Assembly: GCF_032854445.1 (NCBI RefSeq)
Contig: NC_088302.1
Location: 5,265,338 to 5,329,337, forward strand
Length of the DNA stretch: 64,000 nt
DNA from: Liolophura sinensis
Taxonomy: Eukaryota > Mollusca > Polyplacophora > Chitonida > Chitonidae
Reading direction: 5' to 3'
In this document: piece after piece, positions 25,901 to 36,700 of the stretch
How positions within the stretch are numbered: the first letter of the stretch is position 1
Layout: each line of letters opens with the position of its first letter
Notes under the pieces: generated by a model
What the model saw: only the letters and a program-made list of their open reading frames with translations
Told to the model about the DNA's origin: nothing
Database searches by the model: none
Position numbers and translations under genes: made by a program

Positions 25901-28900
25901 CAGAAGGCTCTCAAGTCTGATGCCGCAAAAAGGTAAGTGATATTTGTCAGTGGGTTCTTCGTGATTGTATTTGATTATTTGATTCTTCTTTTACTACCAC
26001 ATTTTAAGTATAAGTTGATTCAGCTAATATGAGCAAAAGCTATATAAGCTATAAAAGCAGTATAGATGTATCTAGGTTGATATGTTTGCTGAATGTGTTA
26101 AGATAAAGGCTTCTAAATTATACTGTAATATTGATAGAACACAAGTGTAAAGTTATAAAAGCTTTGCTCTTTTGTGAAAAATCTGGACATAAAAGGAATA
26201 GGATGCACATATTTTGTTGCCCCCCACATTTGCTCACAGTGGATACTAGGGATATCACCATGGAACTGGAGCTTTTGGGTGTTGAGTACTTTATTGTTCA
26301 CCTATAGCTAACTTTGACTTGCAGAAGCACTGGGGATAAGGTTGGCTTTACGGAGTTATATGAAGCAGTGAAAATTACCTCCAACGCAAAAGAGGAGGAG
26401 GATGTAGATATCAGTGATGTGAAGGATGCAGCAATGGAGGTTGTTAGACAGGGCAAAGAATTAACAAAAGAGGATGCCAAACTCAAGTATCCTTTGCAAT
26501 GTGTGCAGTTTTCCTATCCCCGCCCTCCAGATAATTGTCAGATATGGAAACATGATGCTTAAATGTTTGAAAGTGTTTTTGTAGACCAATTGACCAGAAG
26601 TACTGACAGTCTTAATCTATTTTGAAAAAAAAACAAAAACATGTGAGCACATACTTTGTGTGTGAGGATACACAGATTACATTTGAAAATCACAAGATAG
26701 CATCTTTTTGGGGAAGATGTCCTATGTGGACTTGTCCAAGATTTTTGTGCAGTAAATCCTACTGTTTTGCCCTTTGTGATTGGCTGGCTACTTCTGTTCA
26801 AATTCAAAATCTCGGTTGTCTGTTAGGTCTTCTTGGCCACTTCTCTCCTGATGTAATCTGGTTACTACTGGTTACAAACATTGTTAAAACCTCAGAAAGG
26901 TATCCTTCTTTTGATAATAGAGAGTCTGTTACATTACAGAGTGCATGTATGGACTAATCTTCTCTACATGACCTGTGTAATATTCTGTACATGACCTGTA
27001 AAATGTTCTGTACATGACCTGTGTAATATTCTGTACATAACCTGTGTATTATTGTGTACATGACCTGTGTAATATTCTGTACCTGACACTTGACCTGTGT
27101 AATATTCTGTACATAACCTGTGTATTATTGTGTACATGATTTGTGTAATATTCTGTACCTGGCACTTGACGTGTGTAATATTCTGTACATAACCTGTGTA
27201 TTATTGTGTACATGATTTGTGTAATATTCTGTACATGACCTGTGTGGTATTCTGTATATGTACATGACCTGTGTATTAAATGCTACAATGTCATTTATAC
27301 CCGCCATGATTTTACCCTTTACTGTGCAACTCAGCCAGAAAACTGCTGTGAAAGTTGTGGTAAGTAGAATGTTCATGACAATTTGTTTTCAAAACAGAGC
27401 AGTATATGTACATGTGTATGTACATTGACATTCAGAACAAACACTAATTTTGTCAGTGTAGAGAAATGGATGCCTGGAATTTGCGGTAAGAAGTTGTCAG
27501 AGGAAGCCGACCATGAAGACTGTAGTGTGTAATATCCTTTAGTCCTGGATATTATTTCAGTGTATGTTTAAGAACTCCTCCAGTTCTGAGAGAACCTAGA
27601 CTGAATTGTTAAAGTTGTGTGAATGACGTCTTTATGTTGAACAGACGGACACCATGGTTCAAAAAGATTTATAGTATAATGGAAAACAAAAAAAATATTT
27701 GCACAATTTGCTATATGTGAAATAAATGTAATTTCTGATATGACATTGAATTGAGCAGATGTTTGTATAAATGTTATTCTCTAAAGTGGGTGAAGTTCAT
27801 TATGTGTGGACAGCATTTTGAAAAGCAATCCAGACTGAACTGGTGAGTCAGTATTGGAATATACATGTGTGTTGCTTGTTCCTCAGGCCCCTGGGACCGG
27901 TCAGATTGGAGAGGGAGGACCCAACTCATGGTTGTTAGATGAGGACTTGGAGAAAGACTTGGAGCAAGAGGAGGCCATTTTGCAGAAGAAGGGAGATAAC
28001 TCTGCAACCAAGAGCATCCCAATTGCTCCTGCAGGTGGAGGTGAGTTGATGGGTCATATTTAGATAATGTCACAATAAACAATAGTGTACTTGTCTATTG
28101 TGAATTGATTTTACTTCCTGTTTGAACAAAAACTGTCTGTTACATATTTCTGAAACAGATAATGGTTAGCGTATGTGAAAATGGGGAAGTTTTATCAGTA
28201 ATGGGGAACTTGTAAAACTCCTTCCCACCTGTATCAAGACAGTCCAGAGCTGTGAACTCATTAATTCTTCCCTTTATTACGTCACAATTATTGGTGCATG
28301 TGTGCTCATAAAACTCCTTCCCCCCGTATCAAGACAGTCCAAACCCGTGAACTCATTAATTCTTCCCTTTATTATGTCACAGTTATGGGTGTATATGTGC
28401 TCATAAAACTCCTTCCCCCCTGTATCAAGACAGTCCAAAGCCGTGAACTCATTAATTCTTCCCTTTATTACATCACAATTATGGGTGCATGTGTGCTCAT
28501 AAAACTCCTTTCCCCCTGTATCAAGACAGTCCAAAGCCGTGAACTCATTAATTCTTCCCTTTATTACATCACAGTTATGGGTGTATGTGCGCTCATAAAA
28601 CATATATGAAGTACACAGGCACTGTAATGTCACAGAAGAAAGTGATGAGTTCTCCTGTCATTTGGACCTTCTGTGTAGCTGGTCCTGGAGTCTCCCAGTG
28701 ATATAAATACATGGTGATTATTTAATTGTTTATTTTGCACCATTTAGAAGAGCGTGTGGATGATTATTGAGAAATTAACATGATCAGTCTCCCATGGACA
28801 TGACAATCTTTTTGTCATAAATCTAATTGTGTGTTTCATGGTGTAAGGATTGGTGTGTGGGAACCTCTTTTCTAAAGTGCCACATGTGCTTGAATCCTCC

Positions 28901-30232
28901 TTGTGCACATTTGGTTGTGAATTTAAGGCGAAAAGTTCGTTACCACCATGGTATATGTGAAACAATGAGTATTGAGTAATTTTGTTAGTGATCTTTACAG
29001 ATATGGATGATGACAGTGAGGAAGAGCCTGTTGTTTTAAACAATGAAGATTTGTATGTCCAAAGAAGGTCAGTTTGTCTTGTGAAATATGAAATTGGTTT
29101 TACACGATTATGATTTGTACCTATTAAGATCAACTATAAAAACATCTGCCCTAGTGTTTTCTGACTATTTTGAACACCAAAGAGCAAATATGGATGTACT
29201 CCCAAACAATTTGTTTAAAATCAAACTGTGCAAAGGTGGTTGGTGGATGGTGGTCATTTGGTCAGTTTTCAGTGCTTGATGAAAGGATGCCCGTTGTAAG
29301 TTTGATTTATTTATTTGGTGTTTTACGCCATAGTCAACAATAATTTACTTATATGACAGCAGCCAGCATTAAGGTGGGAGGAAATTGGGCAGAGCAGCCG
29401 CATGGGTGAGAGCATTCTGAATCATAAATGGGACTTATTTTCATCTTTGCAAGATTGAGAGGATGTGTTTAAAGTGAAACTAGTGAGGGCCAGCTGGAAG
29501 ACCATTGAAATCAACTTTCAAAACTGCACATTTATTGTCAGCCCACCTACCCCCCATCCCCTCCAATAGCTCTAAGTCTCTCTGTATGAGTGTGTGTAGC
29601 TGATCCACGAATAGACTTCTCCCACCCGTAAGGGAGGACTAGTTCCTGAATTAGGTGATGTTGTCTAGCTACAGCTAGTGTTACTGTATTCAGTGTCCAG
29701 TTTGTCTGTTACATGGCAAGGCAGGGTCATCTCCGCCATTGAGATATTCTACAGCACAACATAAAGAAATAGCCAGTGGCATTCGCAGGTATCTGATTGA
29801 TGCCTGCACTCTGAGGTGGGTTAAACGGGCGCGAGATGTGCAGTCATTGAAACCTGCACTATGAAAAGTGAGGAAATGTTGCCGAAAATTGCATTTGTTG
29901 AGAAGAAATGAAAAAATCATGGGTGGAAAATGGATCAAGCAAATAAATACAGTATGAAAGTGAATAAATCATTATTTGAAGCGGTGTACCTTGCAAATGC
30001 ATCCGTAGAAGATATGAATGTACTTGTGCCAGCAGGGCGTGTATTGAGATTGCTCTTTCTGCAAAAATTCACTCATGTAAAAACCAAATTCTAATAACTC
30101 AGTTCTTACAATTTTTGCAGGGAGATGAAAATAGAAACTCCTGACGAGTCTTCAGTCAAGAAAACATCCCAAGGAGCCAAGGCTACTTCTCCAGCACCAA
30201 AGGCGAAAAAAAAGAAAAAGAGGAAATCATGA
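16949..30232 (+). CDS. EXOSC9: Exosome complex component RRP45 (EXOSC9), complete, 14 coding exons
   Basis: Coding exons are 16949-17014, 18476-18570, 18778-18897, 19511-19613, 20207-20304, 20850-20889, 21742-21824, 22343-22475, 25844-25932, 26325-26486, 27335-27359, 27887-28040, 29001-29067 and 30121-30232. All junctions are GT-AG and in phase, giving 448 residues (human 439). The start MREIPLSSCERDF matches the family N-terminus. Further landmarks are RLDGRQPYDYRKM (22-34), DTESLCIVAGEKVWTIRVDV, MNKHREICTLQ...LLLKDQ and APGTGQIGEGGPNSW. An acidic segment (DMDDDSEEE) precedes a Lys-rich tail ending KKKKKRKS. RRP45 is a non-catalytic RNase PH-fold ring subunit of the RNA exosome in nucleus and cytoplasm. 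Two internal arrays duplicate the ends of exons 4 and 8. The acidic/basic C-terminal tail is as in animal orthologues. Confidence 0.95.
17246..17522 (-). mobile_element. SINE, family 1, near full length
   Basis: The plus strand runs from a TTTA-rich tail through TTTTACGCCATACTCAAGAA to AAGCCACAGAGGCCCC, the complement of the tRNA-like head. It lies in EXOSC9 intron 1. Confidence 0.85.
17880..18085. repeat. 36-bp minisatellite in EXOSC9 intron 1
   Basis: About five to six copies of ATGTCATTGTGGACTGTGCT plus GTTACTATGGCAACAT. Because 36 is divisible by 3, several frames stay open; these ORFs are not genes. Confidence 0.9.
19567..20145. repeat. About 80-bp array built from the end of EXOSC9 exon 4
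   Basis: The last 45 or so bases of exon 4 (CCAGGTGTATTGATACAGA then TCATTATGTATTGTAGCAGG, GGAAAAG) plus the donor GTGTGT and about 30 bases of intron recur about seven more times downstream. Copies start near 19648, 19727, 19806, 19885, 19966, 20045 and 20124. Most copies keep AAAAG|GTGTGT or AAAG|GTGTGT. The true exon is the first copy, because its frame and joining to exon 5 at 20207 give AGEK|VWTIRV. Confidence 0.88.
22343..22475 (+). CDS. EXOSC9: EXOSC9 exon 8, first copy of the 120-bp array
   Basis: It reads GRYLLVDPLRKEELVMDGQM then VIGMNKHREICTLQMTGDM and LLLKDQ, and ends at CAG|GTAAAC. The last 58 or so bases and the donor are then repeated 13 more times downstream. Splicing from 22475 to 25844 restores LLLKDQ|VLRCSNIAVVKV, the family sequence, so this first donor is the expected one. 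Without splicing, the same frame stays open to 24257. Confidence 0.92.
22418..24098. repeat. 120-bp array, 14 units, containing the end of EXOSC9 exon 8
   Basis: Each unit holds the exon-8 tail (CACAGAGA(A/G)(G/A)TCTGTACACTA to CTCAAAGACCAG), its donor, and about 60 bp of intron (CATGGGTATTCAGTATAGAC then AGGTAGACATCACATGGCAC). The period is exactly 120 bp and divergence is low. Because 120 is 40 codons, the exon-8 frame continues as a 40-residue repeat. The donor GTAAAC is kept in 4 of 14 units (22476, 22716, 23436, 23556) and is ATAAAC in the other ten. A second donor-like CAG|GTACAC is present in every unit. Confidence 0.95.
24099..25660. repeat. Diverged 55-65-bp tandem repeats after the 120-bp array
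   Basis: Units of the type ACATGTGTAAATAGTTCAGA then CAGGCAGACATCACATGCCA, CAAAGACCAGGT continue irregularly, with partial exon-8-like units near 24415-24600 and 24655-24710. They look like the older intronic satellite from which half of the 120-bp unit was taken. A SINE interrupts them at 24815-25093. Confidence 0.85.
24815..25093 (-). mobile_element. SINE, family 1, full length, inside the EXOSC9 intron 8 repeats
   Basis: It starts with (ATTT)n GATTGGTGTTTTACGCCGAA and ends with ACTGAGCCACGGAGGCCCC on the plus strand. Satellite sequence resumes on both sides. Confidence 0.92.
26950..27285. repeat. About 22-bp minisatellite in EXOSC9 intron 10
   Basis: Around 14 irregular copies of TGTACATGACCTGTGTAATATTC end about 50 bp before the 25-nt microexon. 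Confidence 0.88.
27335..27359 (+). CDS. EXOSC9: EXOSC9 25-nt microexon
   Basis: Exon 10 ends in phase 2 (CTC AA|GTATCC) and exon 12 starts in phase 0 (GCCCCTGGG). A 25-nt segment between TGCAACTCAG and GTAAGT supplies exactly one plus 24 bases and reads (N)QKTAVKVV. It is the only segment I found that reconciles the phases. Confidence 0.75.
28205..28610. repeat. About 95-bp tandem repeat, four copies, EXOSC9 intron 12
   Basis: Units begin AAAACTCCTTCCCCCCTGTA at 28214, 28310, 28405 and 28501. They continue with CAAGACAGTCCAAAGCCGTG and TTCCCTTTATTACATCACAA. A related dispersed copy occurs at 47930-48125. Confidence 0.9.
29304..29430 (-). mobile_element. SINE fragment, family 1
   Basis: TTTATTTATTTGGTGTTTTA followed by CGCC and GCAGCCAGCATTAAGGTGGG, truncated and internally deleted, in EXOSC9 intron 13. 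Confidence 0.75.
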
Positions 30233-30381
30233 AGTCTTGAAATCATGAAGTCCTGTGGTCATTAAAGCCTGTGACCTGTGACTGAGTGTTTGTGCGCCAG
30301 TCAGTGCCGTACTTTTTATTGTGAATACAACTCATAAATTTTGACCATGTTGCATTTTTTTTTTTTTGCAATTTTTAAAAG

Positions 30382-30391
30382 AATAAATAAA
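30382..30391 (+). promoter_or_regulatory. EXOSC9 polyadenylation signal
   Basis: Overlapping AATAAA hexamers (AATAAATAAA) lie about 150 bp after the stop codon. Confidence 0.6.
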
Positions 30392-30454
30392 ATTTCTGTG
30401 GACACAGCTACTTGTTTTTATGTACACTAAAAATAAATGTTCCATTTCCTCTAT

Positions 30455-30525
30455 GTATTATTTGTTTGGTGTTTTACGCTCTACTTCACTTATGACAGCG
30501 GCCCGCATTAGGGTGGGAGAAAACC
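30455..30525 (-). mobile_element. SINE fragment, family 1
   Basis: A short remnant (TTTGGTGTTTTACGCTCTAC, GCATTAGGGTGGGAG) just downstream of EXOSC9. Confidence 0.6.
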
Positions 30526-30907
30526 AGCATACTCCTTAAAGCACATTAGCCACTCTCTAGACACGCCTTACATCACTGCCACCACTACACCAGTTTAACA
30601 TCTGGGAACTTTGCCATGCATATGGGTTTGTCTTATTGACACCACCAATGGCCTCATGTGGACCTATAAGTAACGCTTATCAGTTGTTAATCTTGTGTGT
30701 ACTTTGGATGAGAATAAATGTTTATCAAGTATTAATAGAAATAAAAGGTGGAGAAATTGTTTTCCAACATCAGTTCCCATTGCACTGTTCCAGATTTCTG
30801 TTCAAACTTGCATAGTGATGTGCAGTAACAAATAAGGAGAGCACAGGCAGAGGCTGGTGGAGCCCACGATCAACCACAGGCGACTCAGACATTCCCATGT
30901 ACAATAG

Positions 30908-31266
30908 AGTGAGTGAGTGCTTGGGGTTTAACGTCGTACTCAACAATTTTTCAGTCATGACGACGAAGGAATCATTAGGGTGCATGTACGTGTAATGTGC
31001 CTCCTTGTTGCAGGACGGATTTCCACCGCTCTTATTTAGTGCTGCTTCACTGAGACGACTTACCGAAGGCAAGTAAGCCGCCCCGCCCGAGCCATTATAC
31101 TGATACGGGTCAACCAGTCGTTGCACTATCCCCTTCATGCTGAACGCCAAGCGAGGAAGTTACAACTTCCTCTTTTAAAGTCTTAGGTGTGACTCGATCA
31201 AGGATTGATCCTGGATCTACCGGTCCCGAAGCGGACACTCTACCAACTGTGCTATCCGGGCCGGTC
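30908..31266 (-). mobile_element. SINE, family 2, near full length
   Basis: The plus strand runs from GAGTGAGTGAGTGCTTGGGG to CTATCCGGGCCGGTCC. The reverse complement begins GGCCCGGATAGCACAGTTGG TAGAGTG, a tRNA-like head with a recognisable box A. The body contains the conserved core GCCGCCCCGCCCGAGCCATT. A second copy in the opposite orientation lies at 45786-46109. Confidence 0.88.
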
Positions 31267-33796
31267 CATGTACAATAGAGTAAGCCAGTATGAGCTCAAG
31301 TTCAGTAATGCCGAGAGGCCGTTTTTACTGCGCTGTGCTAGCACATTTGTCACTACCCCGGTGGCTATTCCCCCTGGGAGTAGGGATAGTGTTGGAGATT
31401 ATTAGATATTACAAGTACTTTTGCTTCAACCATTGTGCATGTTGAAGTTAGGTTTTCTTTTTATATCTTGTGGAGGTGGTGCTAGGGTGAAGGGGGACTG
31501 AGCCATAGAATGATTTTAGCACAATGGATTAATTTCTACTGTAATATAAACTTCAGCCATTATTATAATGCTTAGTCACTGGCAGGATGCACGCAGCACG
31601 CCCACCGAAGCTTACAGGTGCAGTTCTGGGAATGAAGTCTTTACACGAGGACTGCATGGTATTTACTCCTGTGTGCTACACTCAAATATACTGCAAGTTG
31701 CAGAGATTCGAATTTATAACTTATACTTCAGCTGTACATAAATGGCGTGGCTTAAGGTTGGCCTCCAGCCGGTAAAGCTGGCAGTATAGCAATGTTAAAA
31801 CAAAATGTTGGCAGGCAGGGGATGGTATCTCAAGTGCTTACAGGTTTTGTGCCAATTTTATTTTTTTTGGGGGTAAATTTACATTTCTGCACCATTTTGT
31901 ACGTAGTTAAAAATTTTGAGTTCGGTCCAGATGCAGATTGTTTTTTTTAACCCAGTGTTACTACCCATTTGGAAGTTACCAGATTAAACTGTTCCAGCAA
32001 CCAGCTTGATGTAGACATTGTGAGCAGCTTATTTTTGACACTTAAAGTGTAAGCTGTATGTGGTTGTATGGCACAGTAATGAACAAATTTGAGCATATAT
32101 TTTGTGGTTGAAGACATTTTCTACATAGTGTAAATATTAAGTTACCGTCATTAGTCTTTCACAGGTGAGCTCTTTGGAAGCCTTGCCACTAAATGCAAGT
32201 CTGGAAATTTCTAAAAATCGTAGGATAAGATATCTACGAAAATTGGGGTTACTCAAGTACTTTCAACCTTTGGTGTAAAAAAGGTACACCCACAAAAGTA
32301 GGGAATATAGGGTCAGACACTGAATGTGAGGTACACCTGCAAAAGTAGGGAATATAGGGTCAGACTGTTCTGCTGCAGCATCAGCAGAGGCAATCCCCAG
32401 CCCTTGTTTATAGTGTCCACACTGTCATTCTTACAATGGGTAAAACGCCAATCCCAAAATGATTTTGCAAATACTTCTCCAATCAGATTCAAGGATCCAG
32501 TGCAAAGGTGATCAGAAAAAAAAAAAAAAAAAATCAACTGTCAAAGTATGCATTTAGTTAAGGTAAAGAAATTAAAAAAGCCATTTTCAAATGTATAGGT
32601 CTTTATTTTGTTGTGTTAGTACCATAGCTGTACAAAACAGTTGTCCTTTGAGACAAACATAAAAAACATGCTAATCTTAAAATATTGTACAAATATTAAC
32701 CAATGCACTGTACAGAATTGGACAGCTGACTTTTAGAGCAGATTCCTATGGGCAGAAAAGTGCCAAACGTAAAGCCTCCAAAACAAGAAAAAAAACGATT
32801 CATTTTTCAAGTACCCAAGAATTAAAATTTTGAAACAATAAACAGAACTTGAGCTTTGGCATAGTTTAAAACAAAAACAAAACAAAATTAAAAATAATGG
32901 AGGCTTCCCTTTAGGCTCAGTTATGCTTTCTAATATACTACTTTAAGTTATCTGTTCTACAAGCAGGTATCCAATCCTAATAAATACTGATTTGGACATT
33001 GTCTAAAATGAAGGTCTTTATCAGGGATGAAAATTAATAATGCATAAAAGTCGTACATGATTGAACGTTTCTATCACCAGTCACTTTCTCATTCATTTTT
33101 CATTCACACATGGTTAAAATATCTGTAGACGAGTAATTACATCGTAAAGGAATCGCTAAAAATCATTTCCACATGATAGCTAGAAAATGATCATGATTAT
33201 GATGCTTTGTAAATATTGCATTTCCTATTCTAGCATCACATAAAAATCTAAGTATCAAAAGAGCTGACTCAGTCCAGCATAAATTTAGTTGTGTAAATCC
33301 AGAAGGTGGGAGGGGGGTGGAAAAAAAAAAAAATTTTTTTTTAGAGATTTAAGAAAATCCAAAAATATTAGAATTTTTTAACTAGCTGTATGGGTTTCAT
33401 CCTGGAAAACCTGTAAATATTGTTCAATATCTGACTAGAGCATTTGTTACTGAAGTCCAGATTGGTTAAGTATTACTTTGAAGCTACATTTTCAAAATTA
33501 CTGGCTATAGTAATTTCCTCGAAAACCCCGCCTGGTGAAATCTTTGGACCGAGTCAGCTCCTTAAAGGGGAGAAAAAAAAAAAAAAAAAAAAAAAAAAAA
33601 ACACAATTGTCCACTGTTATGCTCTGAAGGATGAGCCCATTTCAGGAAACACAGACAGCTTAAAATCAACTGGTTCTCCAGTATTGAAACAAGCCACATG
33701 TGCAAAGTGAACATGGGCCCCTGATACCCTAGGAGTAAATGAAAGAACAATGGCATTTTGGGGAAATGTCCAATGGAAGTACAGCACTGAGATTGG
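31267..33796. other. Convergent intergenic region and probable cyclin A 3' UTR
   Basis: No coding exon is visible. A roughly 48-bp direct repeat (CAAAAGTAGGGAATATAGGG) lies at 32283-32370, and A-rich tracts at 32517-32533 and 33571-33601. On the minus strand an AATAAA at 32602-32607 could end the cyclin A transcript, which would give a 3' UTR of about 1.2 kb. Confidence 0.5.
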
Positions 33797-36700
33797 CTAC
33801 AATGGTAGCGACATGGGAGGTTGCATGAGCGACACCTGGTGGAATCTGCAACAGAGAAAGGGCAATGGATGCAAGTTGAGTTTATTTGGAAAAATAGAGT
33901 GAAAGAAACAAACTTTCAATTATATTTTTTGAAAAATTGTGAAAACATAAAAAGTTTGGTGCATGTAAATACATAAATGATTGGTTACATCTGCCTTCAA
34001 TTTGGTGTGCATGCATGTAATTTGCAGCTTTTTTAAAAGCAGAAATGAACGAATACAAGTCCCATCATGCAAAACAATTATACATGTATGCAAGACTAGT
34101 ATATTTGGCTTACTTTGGTTGTCTGTATTTCTCCTGCACAGCCTGTTGTGCGTGGTTTGGAGACTCACAGAAGGTACGATGTAACTGGTGCAGGCATTCA
34201 CTCAACTGAGGGATGTCATAACCAGTCTCTTGGACCATTTGACTAGACTGAAGAGAAAAGGATGGCGGAAACTTCAGTAATAACAAAAAGAATATTTGGA
34301 TTCTTAGTATGGTCCATGTTAAAAATGGGTCAAATTAAAACAGATCGATCAAGTAAGCTACTTGGATGCATATTAAAAAAAAAAACAAACTTTTACTACC
34401 CAGCTGTTTAGAACAGAATTATGATGTAAAAACGAGTTTATAGCTTTGGACCTTTTCGTTACAAGCAGGACATTTTTATAAGTTCCCCGGTTCTCGTGTC
34501 TAATGTACCACGAGGTATTTTAAACACATCGAGGCTTACCCAGGCTTCTTTCTGGAATGTGTGGTTGGCTAAACAGACAGCAGCTGCAGCTATCGTACTG
34601 GGCAAGAACTTCATATAAGTCTCAGCATCTATCAACGTCGATTCAATCAAGAACTGAAAATTGGGAAAAAAAAAAAAAAGAAAAAAAGTCAGATTTAAGG
34701 TATGGAGGCATGGCCTGGTCAGCATATATGGCAATCAGGAATAGGCCTGTTGGTTGCACCGATAACTAAAATGTTGGGGGTTATGCAACATTATCTGAAT
34801 TATTATTCGATTATCTGAATATTCGGTATGACGGGACAATTCCAAAACTGTCTTCTCTCCAGTTGGTTTGAACATTGTTATGCAAATTTTGCCAGGCAAT
34901 TCTCAGTAGCCGAGAAGATATTTCAAATATTAGTCCTACATTAAAGTAAATAAATTACCCACCATAGCCAGAGCCTCCACTTTCTCATCAGCACCACATT
35001 GCTTAACAAAGCGCTCACAGAACCAGTTAATGGTGGGGACTGCCACATCAAAAGACAGAACCTTCAACACCAAGTGCTCCATTCGTAATACCTGAAAAGA
35101 TTAGGTTAAACAATTTACGGGTAAAATATAACTTGAACTCCAGAAAAAAACAAAAAAAAACAAACAAACATTCACATCTTGCTTCTTAAATGTCTCGGTA
35201 TAACAATGTGGCCATTACCTGCTTCTTTGAATAGGTGTCGTCAGTGATGTAAACAAATTCCCCAACATCTGGTGGATAAATTTCTTCATATTTTCTGTAG
35301 GAAAAAAAAAAACGGAGCGCAACAAAGTTAATTAATGTATATTAGGGAATGAAGGATATGTTTTATAAGCATACTGGATTAAACTTTCAGCCTTACAAGA
35401 CCATCCAACATAGCAATTCGAGAGCAACAGGGAGAAGTGGACAAAAAACTGGTCCATCTAGATGGACTCCTATGAATGTCCATTTTGAAATAGTGTCAAG
35501 ACCAAAAAAAAAAAAAAATGGCAAGGATTTCAAACTCCCATCTCCTCCAATTGTGGCATCATCTATGTAATTTTATGATGGAATCTGATACTATCCTATA
35601 AAACTTGCATGAGCGGTCATTGACTGCTAGAACTTCTGCGGTACCAAGTGCCTTGCTGTCTACAGCCACTTTGAAATGACATTTTCAGGTTTGAAATGCA
35701 ACAGACTTGGTATTGAAATCCAAGAATACTATTTCTATTGCCATCTCCAAGAACTTCAACCTTAATTCAATCCAAAACATGCTGTGAGTGCGGACCTCAC
35801 TGAGATCGTGGGAAGGTCTGTCAGCAACATGCAGATGTTAGTGGGTCCCTCCCCCTGTTTCCTGCCACCATAATGCTGGCCACCAAGTGAAATATTCGAC
35901 TATGGTGTAAAACACCAATCAAATAAACAAAAAGCAGATGACCAAATAGCAGACCATGCAAAACTGAACATTAAATAAAAAAAAAAATAGGCACCCTTGG
36001 AGGCCAGATCACTGTTCCTATCAAGGGAATTTAGGCAAACGTCTATCCAGAACTAGATAGCACTTACGCTGCCAAGAACATGCTGGCTGCTCCCACAAGT
36101 TGTAGCTTTCCTCTAAGGACGGACATATGTGAGAGAAACCGGTCAATGTAGTTAACAGCCAAGAACAGAGTTTCCCTGTGAAGCTTGTATTCCTCTGCAA
36201 CCTCTACTAGCCAGTCTACCAATATACACCTCATGTTAGTCGTGATATCTGGCTGCTTCTTCATGTAACCAGCTTTTGGACGATTTCTGGTCTGAAAATG
36301 GAAAAGGAAAAAAAAAAAAAATACATTAACAGCCGTGCATAACCACAGATTCAGTGAATGTTTTAGTCCAGGGGTCATCATTCAATATTTAAAAAAAAAA
36401 AAAAAAGCTCAAGGTGAAGACAAATAATTGAAGATAATTGACTCAATTACGAATATTTGCATGGTACAAATCTGACTATACCGGTATTTTAATTGTTGAA
36501 TTATTTTACTTTGACCTGTGGACATACCTCTGCTTCCCTTAAGTAAGCATAGATGTCTGCGGCATACTCTGGCACGCCCACTATTATGGCATCACGATCT
36601 GCTTTTTCATCCCTTTCTTCTATAGAAGTATCCAACACCATAGGAGATTCTGCAATAATATCGTATATCCAATGTTAAAAACTGACAATTATGATCCACA

